The translations under genes were made by a program, and so were the position numbers. Source: Streptomyces sp. ISL-12 (GTDB lineage Bacteria > Actinomycetota > Actinomycetes > Streptomycetales > Streptomycetaceae). Taken from it: 64,000 nt of DNA. The stretch lies in contig NZ_JAGGOO010000109.1 of NCBI RefSeq assembly GCF_018614415.1, forward strand, positions 1-64,000. Reading direction: 5' to 3'. The notes below the pieces were generated by a model that was given only the letters and a program-made list of their open reading frames with translations, was not told where the DNA came from and ran no database searches. Shown in pieces: positions 51,790-61,079 of this stretch (within the stretch, counting starts at the first letter, position 1; each line of letters opens with the position of its first letter).

Positions 51790-51801
51790 TGAACCGGTAA
51801 A
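51790..51801. promoter_or_regulatory. LacI-type operator TGAACCGGTAAA
   Basis: First of two ACCGGT-centred sites in the divergent promoter region between the ABC importer and the beta-mannosidase (ACCGGT at 51793-51798). The second lies 68 bp away, and the LacI regulator encoded downstream is the likely binder. Confidence 0.6.
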
Positions 51802-51857
51802 GTCCCGTTTCCGCCAACACTGCTCAGAACATGTGATCGTCCATATGACCGTCGCTG

Positions 51858-51869
51858 TGAACCGGTTAA
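51858..51869. promoter_or_regulatory. LacI-type operator TGAACCGGTTAA
   Basis: Second copy of the site, containing the perfect palindrome AACCGGTT (51860-51867). It lies 10 bp upstream of the mannosidase ATG, where binding would block transcription or early elongation. Pairing with the 51790-51801 site could loop DNA and repress both directions. Confidence 0.65.
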
Positions 51870-51879
51870 GGGAGTGTGC

Positions 51880-54249
51880 ATGCTTCAGGCGACACCGCTC
51901 ACCGAGGGATGGACCCTGCGACACCCCGACGGCGCCGGTGGCACGCTGCCGGCCACGGTGCCGGGCTGTGTGCACACCGATCTGCTGGCGGCGGGGCTGA
52001 TCCCGGACCCGTTCCTGGGCCGCGACGAGACCGAGGTGGCGTGGGTGGGCCGCCGGGAGTGGACGTACGAGCGCCGTCTCGACGCGGGCTCCGGGCACGA
52101 GCAGAGCGACCTGGTCTTCGACGGCCTGGACACCGTCGCCGAGATCCTGCTGGACGGCCGCTCGCTGGGGCGGACCCGGAACATGCACCGCTCCCACCGC
52201 TTCGACGTCACCGGGCTGAGCGGGCGGCTGACCGTGCGGTTCGCCTCCGCGTACGCCGAGGCCGAGGCGGTACGGGGGAAGGTGGGCGAGCGACCGGCCG
52301 CGTACGCCGAGCCCTACCAGTACGTGCGCAAGATGGCCTGCTCCTTCGGCTGGGACTGGGGGCCGACCCTGGTGACCGCCGGGATCTGGCGGCCGGCCCG
52401 CCTGGAGCACTGGTCGACGGCCCGCCTCGCCCGGGTCCGCCCGCTGGTCAGCGTCGAGGACGGCACCGGCGACGTCGAACTCCGCGTCGATGTCGAACGC
52501 ACCCGCGTGGAGGCGCCGCTGACCGTCGAGGCGCGCGTGGCCGGCATCACCGCCCGCGCCGAACTGGACGGCACCCACGGCACCGTACGGCTGCGGGTGC
52601 CGGACGCGCAGCTGTGGTGGCCGCGCGGGTACGGGGAACAGGCGCTGTACGACGTCGAGTTGACGCTGCTGCACGAGGACGTGCCGTTGGACGTGTGGCG
52701 GCGCCGGATCGGCTTCCGGACGGTGGAGCTGGACACCTCCGCCGACGCGCACGGCACCGGCTTCACCCTGGTCGTCAACGGGGAGCGGCTGTTCGCGCGG
52801 GGCGTCAACTGGATCCCCGACGACGTCTTCCCCTCCCGCGTCACGCGCGAGCGGTACCGGGAGCGGCTGGCGCAGGCGGCCGGGGCCGGGGTGGACCTGG
52901 TGCGGGTCTGGGGCGGCGGGATCTACGAGAGCGAGGACTTCTACGACGCCTGCGACGAACTGGGGCTGCTGGTCTGGCAGGACTTCCCGTTCGCCTGCGC
53001 GGCCTACCCCGAGGAGCAGCCGCTGCGGGGCGAGGTGGAGGCCGAGGCGCGGGAAAATGTCGTACGGCTGATGCCGCACCCCTCGCTGGTGCTGTGGAAC
53101 GGCAACAACGAGAACCTGTGGGGGTTCCGGGACTGGGGGTGGGAGCCGCGGCTGGCCGGGGACTCCTGGGGCGAGGGGTACTACCTGGGCGTGCTGCCGC
53201 GCGTGGTCGCGGAACTGGACCCGACCCGGCCGTACACGGCGGGCAGCCCGTGGTCCGGGTCCTGGGACCGTCACCCCAACGACCCGGCGCACGGCACGCA
53301 CCACTCCTGGGAGGTGTGGAACCGGGAGGACTACGCGGAGTACGGGGCCGACGTGCCGCGTTTCGTGGCCGAGTTCGGCTGGCAGGCGCCGCCCGCGTAC
53401 GCCACGCTGCGGCGCGCGCTGCCCGGTGAGGCGCTCGCGCCGGACTCCCCCGGGATGCTGCACCACCAGAAGGCGGAGGACGGCAACGGCAAACTGGCGC
53501 GCGGCCTGGAGCGGCACTTCGTACTGCCGGACGACGGCGACTTCGACCGCTGGCACTACCTCACCCAGGTCAACCAGGCCCGCGCGGTCGCCGCCGGGAT
53601 CGAGCACTGGCGGTCGCACTGGCCGGTGTGCGCGGGCACGATCGTCTGGCAGCTCAACGACTGCTGGCCGGTGACCAGTTGGGCGGCGATCGACGGCGAC
53701 GGCCGGGAGAAGCCGCTCTACCACGAGCTGCGGCGGCTGTACGCGGACCGGTTGCTGGTCCTGCGGGACGGCCTGCTGTCCGTGGTGAACCAGGGCGCCG
53801 AGGAGTGGGCCGGGACGGTGGCGCTGCTGCGGATGTCCGTCGAGGGCGCGGTGCTGGGGCGGGCTCAGGTGGCGTTCGCGGCGGGGCGGCGGGCGGTGGG
53901 GCGGGTTCCGGTTCCTGCGGGGCTGGAGCCCGACGGGCCCGAGGAGTTCCTGGTCGCCGACGCCGACGGGCTGCGTGCCCTGCGCTTTGCCGCGCCCGAC
54001 CGTGACATCCCCTACGTACGCCCGGAGTTCGACGTCGCCCTCGCGCCCGGCGGCGTCACGGTGACCGCCCGCACCCTGGTCCGGGACCTGCTGCTGCAGG
54101 CCGACCGGCTGGACCCGGCCGCCCGCGCCGACCGGGGGCTGGTCACCCTGCTCCCCGGCGAGAGGGTGACCATCGGCGTGCGCGGCTGGCGGACTCCCGA
54201 CGCGCACGCCGCCCGGTCGGCCCTGTACTGCCTGGAGCCCCCTCGATGA
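51880..54249 (+). CDS. Beta-mannosidase, glycoside hydrolase family 2
   Basis: A 789-residue GH2 enzyme releasing beta-mannose from short mannosides. The N-terminal jelly roll (GWTLRHPDGAGGTLPATVPGCVHTDLLAAGLIPDPFLGR) and the TIM barrel are complete; the acid/base is Glu411 in WNGNNENL and the nucleophile Glu498 in FVAEFGWQ. No signal peptide is seen, so it acts inside the cell on imported substrate. ATG 51880 follows AAGGGAG. Its stop overlaps the LacI gene start. Confidence 0.95.
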   Translation: MLQATPLTEGWTLRHPDGAGGTLPATVPGCVHTDLLAAGLIPDPFLGRDETEVAWVGRREWTYERRLDAGSGHEQSDLVFDGLDTVAEILLDGRSLGRTRNMHRSHRFDVTGLSGRLTVRFASAYAEAEAVRGKVGERPAAYAEPYQYVRKMACSFGWDWGPTLVTAGIWRPARLEHWSTARLARVRPLVSVEDGTGDVELRVDVERTRVEAPLTVEARVAGITARAELDGTHGTVRLRVPDAQLWWPRGYGEQALYDVELTLLHEDVPLDVWRRRIGFRTVELDTSADAHGTGFTLVVNGERLFARGVNWIPDDVFPSRVTRERYRERLAQAAGAGVDLVRVWGGGIYESEDFYDACDELGLLVWQDFPFACAAYPEEQPLRGEVEAEARENVVRLMPHPSLVLWNGNNENLWGFRDWGWEPRLAGDSWGEGYYLGVLPRVVAELDPTRPYTAGSPWSGSWDRHPNDPAHGTHHSWEVWNREDYAEYGADVPRFVAEFGWQAPPAYATLRRALPGEALAPDSPGMLHHQKAEDGNGKLARGLERHFVLPDDGDFDRWHYLTQVNQARAVAAGIEHWRSHWPVCAGTIVWQLNDCWPVTSWAAIDGDGREKPLYHELRRLYADRLLVLRDGLLSVVNQGAEEWAGTVALLRMSVEGAVLGRAQVAFAAGRRAVGRVPVPAGLEPDGPEEFLVADADGLRALRFAAPDRDIPYVRPEFDVALAPGGVTVTARTLVRDLLLQADRLDPAARADRGLVTLLPGERVTIGVRGWRTPDAHAARSALYCLEPPR

Positions 54250-55277
54250 CCAGCCCCCGCGTCACCATCAAGGACGTCGCCGCCCGCGCCGGCGTGTCCA
54301 AGGGGGCCGTGTCCCTCGCCTTCAACCGGAAGCCGGGCCTCTCGGAGGCGACGCGGGACAGGATCTTCCGCGCCGCGCGGGAGCTGGGCTGGGCGCCGGA
54401 CTCCACCGCCCGGACGCTGGCGGGATCGCGGGTGGACGTGGTGGGGCTGGCGATCTGCCGGCCCGCCCGGCTGCTCGGCCTGGAACCGTTCTACATGGAG
54501 TTCGTGTCCGGCGTGGAGAGCGTCCTGACGGAGCACTCCTGCTCGCTGCTGCTGCGGCTGGTGCGCGGCGCGGAGGAGGAGGCGGGGCTGCTGGAGTCCT
54601 GGTGGCGGGGGCGGCGGATCGGCGGGGCGATCCTGGTCGACTTCCGGGACGGTGACCCCCGGGTGGAGCCGGTGGAGCGGCTCGGCATACCGGCGGTCGC
54701 GGTCGGGCACCCCTCGCTGACCGGATCGCTCACCTCCGTGTGGACCGACGACGCCTGTGCGGTGACCGAGGCGGTGCGGTACCTCGCGGCGCTCGGGCAC
54801 CGGCGGATCGCCCGGGTCGGCGGCGCGGCGGCGCTCGGGCACACCGCGATCCGTACGGCCGCCTTCGACGCGGCGGCGCGGGCGCTGGGGCTGACCGGGG
54901 CGCGGCAGGTCGCCACGGACTTCTCGGGGGACGCGGGGGCGCGGGCCACCCGGTCGCTGCTGACGGCGGCGCCGGCGGACCGGCCGACGGCGGTGGTGTA
55001 CGACAACGACATCATGGCGGTGGCGGGGCTGTCGGTGGCGGCGGAGATGGGGCTGCGGGTGCCGGGGGACGTGTCGCTGCTGGCCTGGGACGACTCGCAG
55101 TTGTGCCGGTTGACGCATCCGACGCTGTCGGCGATGAGTCATGACGTGCACGGTTTCGGGGCGGAGGTGGCCCGGACACTGTTCGGCGTCATCGCCGGGG
55201 AGGGCGCCGAGTCGCACCCGGTTCCCACGCCGGTGCTGACTCCGCGCGGCTCAACCGCTCCCCCCGAAAAGGTGTGA
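54246..55277 (+). CDS. LacI family transcriptional regulator
   Basis: A 343-residue repressor. The DNA-binding domain is at the N-terminus: TIKDVAARAGVSKGAVSLAFNRKPGLSE, then a hinge and the periplasmic-binding-like ligand domain (DVSLLAWDDSQLCRLTHPTLSAM at the effector side). ATG 54246 overlaps the mannosidase stop, so both are produced from one transcript. It likely binds the AACCGGT sites and is released by a mannoside-type sugar. Confidence 0.94.
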   Translation: MTSPRVTIKDVAARAGVSKGAVSLAFNRKPGLSEATRDRIFRAARELGWAPDSTARTLAGSRVDVVGLAICRPARLLGLEPFYMEFVSGVESVLTEHSCSLLLRLVRGAEEEAGLLESWWRGRRIGGAILVDFRDGDPRVEPVERLGIPAVAVGHPSLTGSLTSVWTDDACAVTEAVRYLAALGHRRIARVGGAAALGHTAIRTAAFDAAARALGLTGARQVATDFSGDAGARATRSLLTAAPADRPTAVVYDNDIMAVAGLSVAAEMGLRVPGDVSLLAWDDSQLCRLTHPTLSAMSHDVHGFGAEVARTLFGVIAGEGAESHPVPTPVLTPRGSTAPPEKV

Positions 55278-55325
55278 CCTGCGCCGCTGTACCCCCTGGG
55301 ACTGGGCAGCTACGTTACTGGTAAG

Positions 55326-55331
55326 TAGCAT
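55326..55331 (+). promoter_or_regulatory. -10 element TAGCAT of the fadAB promoter
   Basis: TAGCAT fits the TANNNT -10 consensus and is followed closely by the TGAGC/GCTCA palindrome, which would overlap the transcription start. Confidence 0.4.
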
Positions 55332-55335
55332 GGCT

Positions 55336-55349
55336 TGAGCAAGCGCTCA
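55336..55349. promoter_or_regulatory. FadR-like operator TGAGCAAGCGCTCA at the fadAB promoter
   Basis: Arms TGAGC and GCTCA around a 4-bp centre lie about 30 bp upstream of the thiolase GTG and just after the TAGCAT hexamer. The pattern and position suit a TetR-family FadR-type repressor that is lifted by acyl-CoA; the regulator gene is not in the window. Confidence 0.5.
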
Positions 55350-55377
55350 GCGTCCCGCACCCTGGAGGAGAGCCATC

Positions 55378-56595
55378 GTGCCTCGTACCGTCAGGGACGT
55401 CGTCTTCGTCGACGGCGTCCGCACCCCGTTCGGCAAGGCGGGCCCGAAGGGCATTTACCACGAGACCCGCGCCGACGACCTGGTCGTGAAGGCGATCCGG
55501 GAGCTGCTGCGCCGCAACCCGGGCCTCGACCCCAAGAAGGTCGACGAGGTCGCCGTCGCCGCCACCACGCAGGTCGGTGACCAGGGGCTGACCATCGGCC
55601 GCATGGCCGGCATCCTCGCGGGCCTGCCGCAGTCGGTGCCCGGTTACGCCATCGACCGGATGTGCGCGGGCGCGCTGACCGCCGTCACCACGGTGGCCGG
55701 GTCGGTCGCCTTCGGGGCGTACGACGTCGCCATCGCCGGCGGTGTCGAGCACATGGGGCGGCACCCGATGGGCGAGGGCGCGGACCCCAACCCGCGGTTC
55801 GTCTCCGAGAAGCTGGTCGACGAGTCCGCCCTGTTCATGGGCATGACCGCGGAGAACCTGCACGACCGCTACCCGAGCATCACCAAGCGGCGGGCCGACG
55901 AGTACGCGGTGCGCTCCCAGGAGAAGGCCGCCAAGGCGTACGCCAACGGCAAGATCCAGGCCGACCTGGTGCCGGTGTCCGTACGTCGTACCAACTCCGA
56001 CGTCGGTGAGACGGGCTGGGGCCTGGTCACCGCCGACGAGCCGATGCGGCCGGGGACCACGCTGGAGAACCTGGCCAACCTCAAGACGCCGTTCCGGGTG
56101 CACGGCCGGGTCACCGCGGGCAACGCGGCCGGTCTGAACGACGGCGCCACGGCCTCGATCATCGCGAGCGAGGAGTTCGCCCGGGAGAACGGCCTGCCGG
56201 TCAAGATGCGGCTGGTCTCCTACGCCTTCGCGGGCGTCGAGCCCGAGGTGATGGGCTACGGCCCGATCCCGGCGACGGAGAAGGCCCTCGCGCAGGCCGG
56301 GCTGTCCATCGACGACATCGGCCTGTTCGAGATCAACGAGGCGTTCGCCGTGCAGGTGCTCGCCTTCCTGGAGCACTACGGCATCGCGGACGACGACGAG
56401 CGCGTCAACCAGTACGGCGGCGCCATCGCCTTCGGTCACCCGCTCGCCTCCTCCGGCGTCCGGCTGATGACCCAGCTGGCCCGGCAGTTCGAGGAGCAGC
56501 CGCACGTCCGCTACGGCCTGACCACCATGTGCGTCGGCTTCGGCATGGGCGCGACGGTCGTCTGGGAGAACCCGCACTTCGAGGGGGACAAGTGA
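55378..56595 (+). CDS. fadA: Acetyl-CoA acyltransferase (thiolase) FadA
   Basis: A 405-residue thiolase performing the last step of beta-oxidation. The nucleophile Cys96 is in DRMCAGALTAV; GGAIAFGHPLASSGVR holds the catalytic His, and TMCVGFGMGA the second Cys. GTG 55378 follows GGAGGAGAG at good spacing. It is translationally coupled to fadB (stop-start GTGA). Together they form the beta-oxidation multienzyme complex. Confidence 0.96.
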   Translation: MPRTVRDVVFVDGVRTPFGKAGPKGIYHETRADDLVVKAIRELLRRNPGLDPKKVDEVAVAATTQVGDQGLTIGRMAGILAGLPQSVPGYAIDRMCAGALTAVTTVAGSVAFGAYDVAIAGGVEHMGRHPMGEGADPNPRFVSEKLVDESALFMGMTAENLHDRYPSITKRRADEYAVRSQEKAAKAYANGKIQADLVPVSVRRTNSDVGETGWGLVTADEPMRPGTTLENLANLKTPFRVHGRVTAGNAAGLNDGATASIIASEEFARENGLPVKMRLVSYAFAGVEPEVMGYGPIPATEKALAQAGLSIDDIGLFEINEAFAVQVLAFLEHYGIADDDERVNQYGGAIAFGHPLASSGVRLMTQLARQFEEQPHVRYGLTTMCVGFGMGATVVWENPHFEGDK

Positions 56596-58721
56596 GCACC
56601 ACCGCTGAGCTGCTGAAGGGTGCGGCCGAGCTGTTCCCCGGCGAGGTCGTCACGCAGGCACACGTACGTCATTTCGACCTTCCCCTCGGTGCCGGGCGCT
56701 TCGCGCTGATCACCCTGGACAACGGTCACGACCACACCAAGCCGACCACCCTCGGCCCGCAGTCGCTGGCGAACATCGACGCCGCGATCGACCAGGTCGA
56801 GAAGGAGGCCGCGGACGGCGACATCGTCGGCGTCGGCGTCACCGGCAAGCCGTTCGTCTTCGCGGTCGGCGCCGACCTCAAGGGCGTGGAGCTGCTGAAG
56901 CGGCACGAGGACGCGGTCGCCATCGGCAAGGGCGGCCACGACGTCTTCAAGCGGCTGTCGAAGCTGGCCGTGCCGACCTTCGCGTACTACAACGGCGCGG
57001 CCATGGGCGGTGGCGTCGAGATCGGCCTGCACTGCGCGTACCGCACGGTGTCGTCGGCCGTCCCCGCGTTCTCGCTCCCCGAGGTCTTCCTCGGCCTGGT
57101 CCCCGGCTGGGGCGGCTGCACGCTGCTGCCGAACCTGATCGGCGCCGACAAGGCCGTCTCGGTCATCATCGAGAACAGCCTCAACCAGAACAAGCAGCTC
57201 AAGGGCAAGCAGGTCCACGAACTCGGCATCGCGGACGCGATCTTCGAGGGCGCCGACTTCCTGGAGCAGTCGCTGACCTGGACGGCGGCCGTCCTCAAGG
57301 GCGAGATCGCCGTCGAGCGCCCGGCGATCGACCGCGGCGAGGGCTGGGACCAGGCCGTCGCGCGCGGCCGGTTCATCGCCGACTCCAAGGTGCACGGCGC
57401 CGCCCCGGCCGCCTACCGTGCCCTGGACATCATCGCCGCCGCCAAGGACGGCGACCTCCAGGCCGGCTACGACGCCGAGGACCAGGCCCTGGCCGACCTC
57501 ATCATGAGCGGCGAACTGCGCGCCGGGCTCTACGCGTTCAACCTCGTCCAGAAGCGCGCCAAGCGCCCGGCCGGTGCTCCCGACAAGAACCTGGCCCGTC
57601 CGGTCACCAAGGTCGGTGTCGTCGGCGCCGGTCTGATGGCCAGCCAGCTCGCGCTGCTGTTCCTGCGCCGCCTGGAGGTGCCGGTCGTGCTGACCGACAT
57701 CGACCAGGAGCGCGTCGACAAGGGCGTGGGGTACGTCCACGCCGAGATCGACAAGCTGCTCGGCAAGGGCCGGATCAACCAGGACAAGGCCAACCGGCTC
57801 AAGGCCCTGGTGACCGGCGTGCTGGACAAGGCCGAGGGCTTCGCGGACGCGGACTTCGTGATCGAGGCCGTGTTCGAGGAGATCGGCGTCAAGCAGCAGG
57901 TGTTCGCGGAGGTCGAGGCGGTCGCCCCGGCGCACGCGATCCTCGCCACCAACACCTCCTCGCTCTCCGTCTCCGAGATGGCGTCGAAGCTGAAGCACCC
58001 CGAGCGGGTCGTCGGCTTCCACTTCTTCAACCCCGTCGCCGTGCTGCCGCTCCTGGAGATCGTGCGCGGCGAGCAGACCGACGACGCGTCGCTGGCGACC
58101 GCGTTCGCGGTGGCCAAGAAACTGAAGAAGACGGCCGTACTGGTCAAGGACGCCCCGGCGTTCGTCGTGAACCGCATCCTGACCCGCTTCATGGGCGAGA
58201 TCCAGAACGTCATCGACGAGGGCACCCCGGTGGCCGTGGCGGAGAAGGCGGTGGAGCCGCTCGGCCTGCCGATGTCCCCGCTGGTCCTGCTGGAGCTGGT
58301 CGGCCCGGCGATCGGCCTGCACGTCTCGGAGACGCTCAACAAGGCGTTCCCGGACCGCTTCACCGTCTCCCCCAACCTCAAGGCGGTCGTCGAGGCGGGC
58401 AAGCGCGGCTTCTACGTCTACGACAGCGGGAAGCCCGAGCTGGACCCGGAGGTCGCCGCGCTGCTGAAGCAGGGCGACACCGTCCTGACCGAGGAGCAGG
58501 TGCGCGACCGGGTGCTGGACGCGGTGGCGCAGGAGATCGGGCTGATGCTCGACGAGGGCGTCGTCGCCGAGGCCCAGGACATCGACCTGTGTCTGATCAC
58601 CGGTGCCGGCTGGCCCTTCCACCTGGGCGGCGTCACGCCGTACCTGGACCGGTCGGGTGTCGCCGAGCGGGTGAACGGCAAGCGGTTCCTGGAGCCGGGC
58701 GTGGCGAGCGTCCCGGCGTAG
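56592..58721 (+). CDS. fadB: Fatty acid oxidation multifunctional enzyme FadB
   Basis: A 709-residue fusion. The N-terminal enoyl-CoA hydratase part has YNGAAMGGGVEIGLH and the C-terminal part is a 3-hydroxyacyl-CoA dehydrogenase with the NAD motif VGVVGAGLMASQLAL, NTSSLSVSEMASKL and the catalytic His in GFHFFNPVA. A helical dimerisation unit ends the protein. Coupling to fadA reconstitutes hydration, oxidation and thiolysis of acyl-CoA. GTG 56592. Confidence 0.96.
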   Translation: MSTTAELLKGAAELFPGEVVTQAHVRHFDLPLGAGRFALITLDNGHDHTKPTTLGPQSLANIDAAIDQVEKEAADGDIVGVGVTGKPFVFAVGADLKGVELLKRHEDAVAIGKGGHDVFKRLSKLAVPTFAYYNGAAMGGGVEIGLHCAYRTVSSAVPAFSLPEVFLGLVPGWGGCTLLPNLIGADKAVSVIIENSLNQNKQLKGKQVHELGIADAIFEGADFLEQSLTWTAAVLKGEIAVERPAIDRGEGWDQAVARGRFIADSKVHGAAPAAYRALDIIAAAKDGDLQAGYDAEDQALADLIMSGELRAGLYAFNLVQKRAKRPAGAPDKNLARPVTKVGVVGAGLMASQLALLFLRRLEVPVVLTDIDQERVDKGVGYVHAEIDKLLGKGRINQDKANRLKALVTGVLDKAEGFADADFVIEAVFEEIGVKQQVFAEVEAVAPAHAILATNTSSLSVSEMASKLKHPERVVGFHFFNPVAVLPLLEIVRGEQTDDASLATAFAVAKKLKKTAVLVKDAPAFVVNRILTRFMGEIQNVIDEGTPVAVAEKAVEPLGLPMSPLVLLELVGPAIGLHVSETLNKAFPDRFTVSPNLKAVVEAGKRGFYVYDSGKPELDPEVAALLKQGDTVLTEEQVRDRVLDAVAQEIGLMLDEGVVAEAQDIDLCLITGAGWPFHLGGVTPYLDRSGVAERVNGKRFLEPGVASVPA

Positions 58722-58734
58722 GGGACAGCCACGG

Positions 58735-58764
58735 GGAGGGGCGGGCCACGCGGCCCGCCCCTCC
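58735..58764 (+). terminator. Terminator hairpin after fadB
   Basis: Perfect 13-bp arms at 58735-58747 and 58752-58764 with a 4-bp loop, 14 bp past the fadB stop. It also faces the convergent sigma factor gene and could serve both. Confidence 0.75.
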
Positions 58765-58798
58765 GCTTTCCCGTCCCGAGGGCGGTCCCGCCCCGGGC

Positions 58799-59719
58799 TC
58801 ACCGCGTGCCGACGTCGTGCGCGGTGCCCTCCGCGACGGCCCGGAGTTTGTCGGGATTGGCCACGTTGTGGAGGGCGGTGATGCGGCCGTCGGCGTCGAA
58901 GTCGAAGGTGAGCGTGGCGATCACGCGGTCCGGTCCGCTGAACACCACGCCCGGCCCGCCGTTGATGTCGGCGAGTTCGGCGTTCATGTCGGCGGGCTCG
59001 ACGCCCTGGTAGCTGACGGTGCCGATGGCCGCGAACCAGGCGGCCACCGTGGACGCGCCCGTGACCGGGAGCAGGGCCTGGCGGACCTTGCCGCCGCCGT
59101 CGGTCCACAGGGTGACGTCCGGGGACAGCAGTTCCATCAGGGCGTTGACGTCCCCACCGGTCGCGGCGGCGAAGAACTGCTCGGTGACCTCGCGCTGCCG
59201 CGACCGGTCGGCGGTGTAGCGCGGCCGCCGGGCGCGCACGTGCTCGCGGGCACGGTGGGCGGCCTGCCGTACCGCGGCTTCGGAACGTTCCACCGCCTCC
59301 GCGATCTCGGCATGGCTGAAGTCGAAGACCTCCTTCAGCACGAACACCGCGCGCTCCAGCGGGCTCAGCGTCTCCAACACCACCAGCACCGCCATCGACA
59401 CCGACTCGGCGCCCGTGACGACGTCGGCGGTGTCGCCGCTGGTGAGGATGGGCTCCGGGAGCCACGGCCCCACATACGTCTCCCGTTTGTACCGGGTGGA
59501 GCGCAGCCGTTGCAGCGCCAGATTCGACACGATCCGCGTCAGGTACGCCTTGGGGTCCGCCACCTGCGAGCGGTCGGCGGCCGACCACTTGATCCAGGCG
59601 TCCTGGACCGCGTCCTCGGCGTCGGCCGCGGTGCCCAGGACGCGGTAGGCCACCGAGAACAGCAGGTTGCGATGCCGGTGGAACACCTGCTGGTCGGGGT
59701 CCGGTACCGGCTGGGTCAC
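58799..59719 (-). CDS. ECF sigma factor, SigJ type with SnoaL-like C-terminus
   Basis: A 306-residue ECF sigma factor. Region 2 shows NLLFSVAYRVLGTAADAEDAVQDAWIKW and region 4 shows SPLERAVFVLKEVFDFSHAEIAEAVERSEAAVRQ; the last 110 residues form a SnoaL/NTF2-like domain (FFAAATGGDVNALMELLSPDVTLWTDGGG) that regulates the sigma activity in this class instead of an anti-sigma factor. GTG 59719 overlaps the stop of the upstream oxidoreductase (GTGA). Redox or oxidative stress control is likely. Confidence 0.93.
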   Translation of the reverse strand: MTQPVPDPDQQVFHRHRNLLFSVAYRVLGTAADAEDAVQDAWIKWSAADRSQVADPKAYLTRIVSNLALQRLRSTRYKRETYVGPWLPEPILTSGDTADVVTGAESVSMAVLVVLETLSPLERAVFVLKEVFDFSHAEIAEAVERSEAAVRQAAHRAREHVRARRPRYTADRSRQREVTEQFFAAATGGDVNALMELLSPDVTLWTDGGGKVRQALLPVTGASTVAAWFAAIGTVSYQGVEPADMNAELADINGGPGVVFSGPDRVIATLTFDFDADGRITALHNVANPDKLRAVAEGTAHDVGTR

Positions 59720-60921
59720 CGAGCCCCTCCGCCCCTGGTGAAGCGGCCGCCGCGCGGCCAGAACGCGCCCGAGGCGGGCATCTTCTTCATCCGGCCGTAG
59801 GTCGGCCAAGGGGAAGCGGTCACCGTCTCCTTGTACCGGGCCGCCATGCGGCCTGTCAGGTGGATCCGTCGGGGACTGTCGTCGGGACGGGTGAACTGCA
59901 CCACCGCGTCGTGCCGGCCCAGGCTCACCGGCGTGTGGTAGTAGCCGAACCGGAACGGCTTGGGCCGCTTCCCCTCGAGCGCGCGGAGGATCGACACCGC
60001 GGCGTGCACGCCGGTCGGCATGCCGCCCTGGCAGGTGCCGTGCATGACGCCGTAGCCCTGGCGGATCGCGGCCGCGTCGCCCACGGCATACACGTCCGGG
60101 TGCGACACCGACCGCAGCACGGTGTCGGTGACGACGCGGCCGCGCTCGTCGACGGTCAGCCCGGCGGCGGCCGCCAGCGGCGACACCCGCGTACCGCTCG
60201 CCCACACCACCACGTCAGCGGCGACGCTCTCCCCGCCCGCCAGTTCGACCGCGTCCGGCAGCACCTTCACCACCTCGACCCCGCTGCGCACCCGCACGCG
60301 CAGGCGTGTGAGCGCGGCCCGCAGATACGCCTTGGCCTTCGGGGTCATGGCCGCGCCGGGTTCTTCCCGGCCCAGCAGCACGACGTCCGCCTCCGGGTGC
60401 CGCTCGGCGATCTCCGCGGCGGACTCGGTGCCGGTCAGCCCGCTGCCGACGACGACAACCGTGCCGCCCCCGAGCCGCGCCAGCCGGTCGGCCAGCAGCT
60501 TGGCGTCCTGGGCGCTGTCCAGGGTGTACGCGTGGTCCGCCGCGCCCGGCACTGCCTCCGTGTCGGCCGCGCTGCCCAGCCCGTACACCAGCGTGTCGTA
60601 GTGCAGGACCCGGTCGTCGTCGATCCGCACGGTCTTCGCCTCCGCGTCCACCGCCGTGACCCAGCCGCGTACGAACCGCGCCCCCGTACCCCGCAGCAGC
60701 TCCGGGATGCTCAGCTCGGCGAGTTGCTGCCCGGTCGCGGTCATCTGCAGCCTCAGCCGCTCGGTGAACCGCTCCTGAGCATTCACCAGGGTCACCCGCA
60801 CGTCCTCGCGCCGCTTGGCCCGGGCCGCGAGCTGGATCGCCGCGGCCATTCCCGCGTAGCCCGCCCCCAGGATCAGGACGCGATGGGTGATCGCCAGGCC
60901 GGCTTCCTGCTGTGTGCTCAT
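59716..60921 (-). CDS. NADH dehydrogenase-like FAD oxidoreductase
   Basis: A 401-residue type II NADH dehydrogenase-like flavoprotein. The FAD fold is RVLILGAGYAGMAAAIQLA and the NAD fold is VVVVGSGLTGTESAAEIAE; YAVGDAAAI is the second FAD motif. No membrane helix is clear. It is co-translated with the SigJ-type sigma factor, a conserved pair in Streptomyces, implying that it supplies or responds to the redox signal. ATG 60921 (MSTQQEAGL). Confidence 0.92.
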   Translation of the reverse strand: MSTQQEAGLAITHRVLILGAGYAGMAAAIQLAARAKRREDVRVTLVNAQERFTERLRLQMTATGQQLAELSIPELLRGTGARFVRGWVTAVDAEAKTVRIDDDRVLHYDTLVYGLGSAADTEAVPGAADHAYTLDSAQDAKLLADRLARLGGGTVVVVGSGLTGTESAAEIAERHPEADVVLLGREEPGAAMTPKAKAYLRAALTRLRVRVRSGVEVVKVLPDAVELAGGESVAADVVVWASGTRVSPLAAAAGLTVDERGRVVTDTVLRSVSHPDVYAVGDAAAIRQGYGVMHGTCQGGMPTGVHAAVSILRALEGKRPKPFRFGYYHTPVSLGRHDAVVQFTRPDDSPRRIHLTGRMAARYKETVTASPWPTYGRMKKMPASGAFWPRGGRFTRGGGAR

Positions 60922-61079
60922 GGGTTTGCCCCTCTCGTTCGCCGCTGACGACCACGAGATGCAAGCTGCCCGCCGGTCTGTGACATGAGGTCGCGTGATG
61001 CGCATCACAGTCGTGACCGGTACGGCGGACAAGGACCGGACACCGGCGGCCGTTCGGGCGTTCGGGCGTTCGGAGGGGG

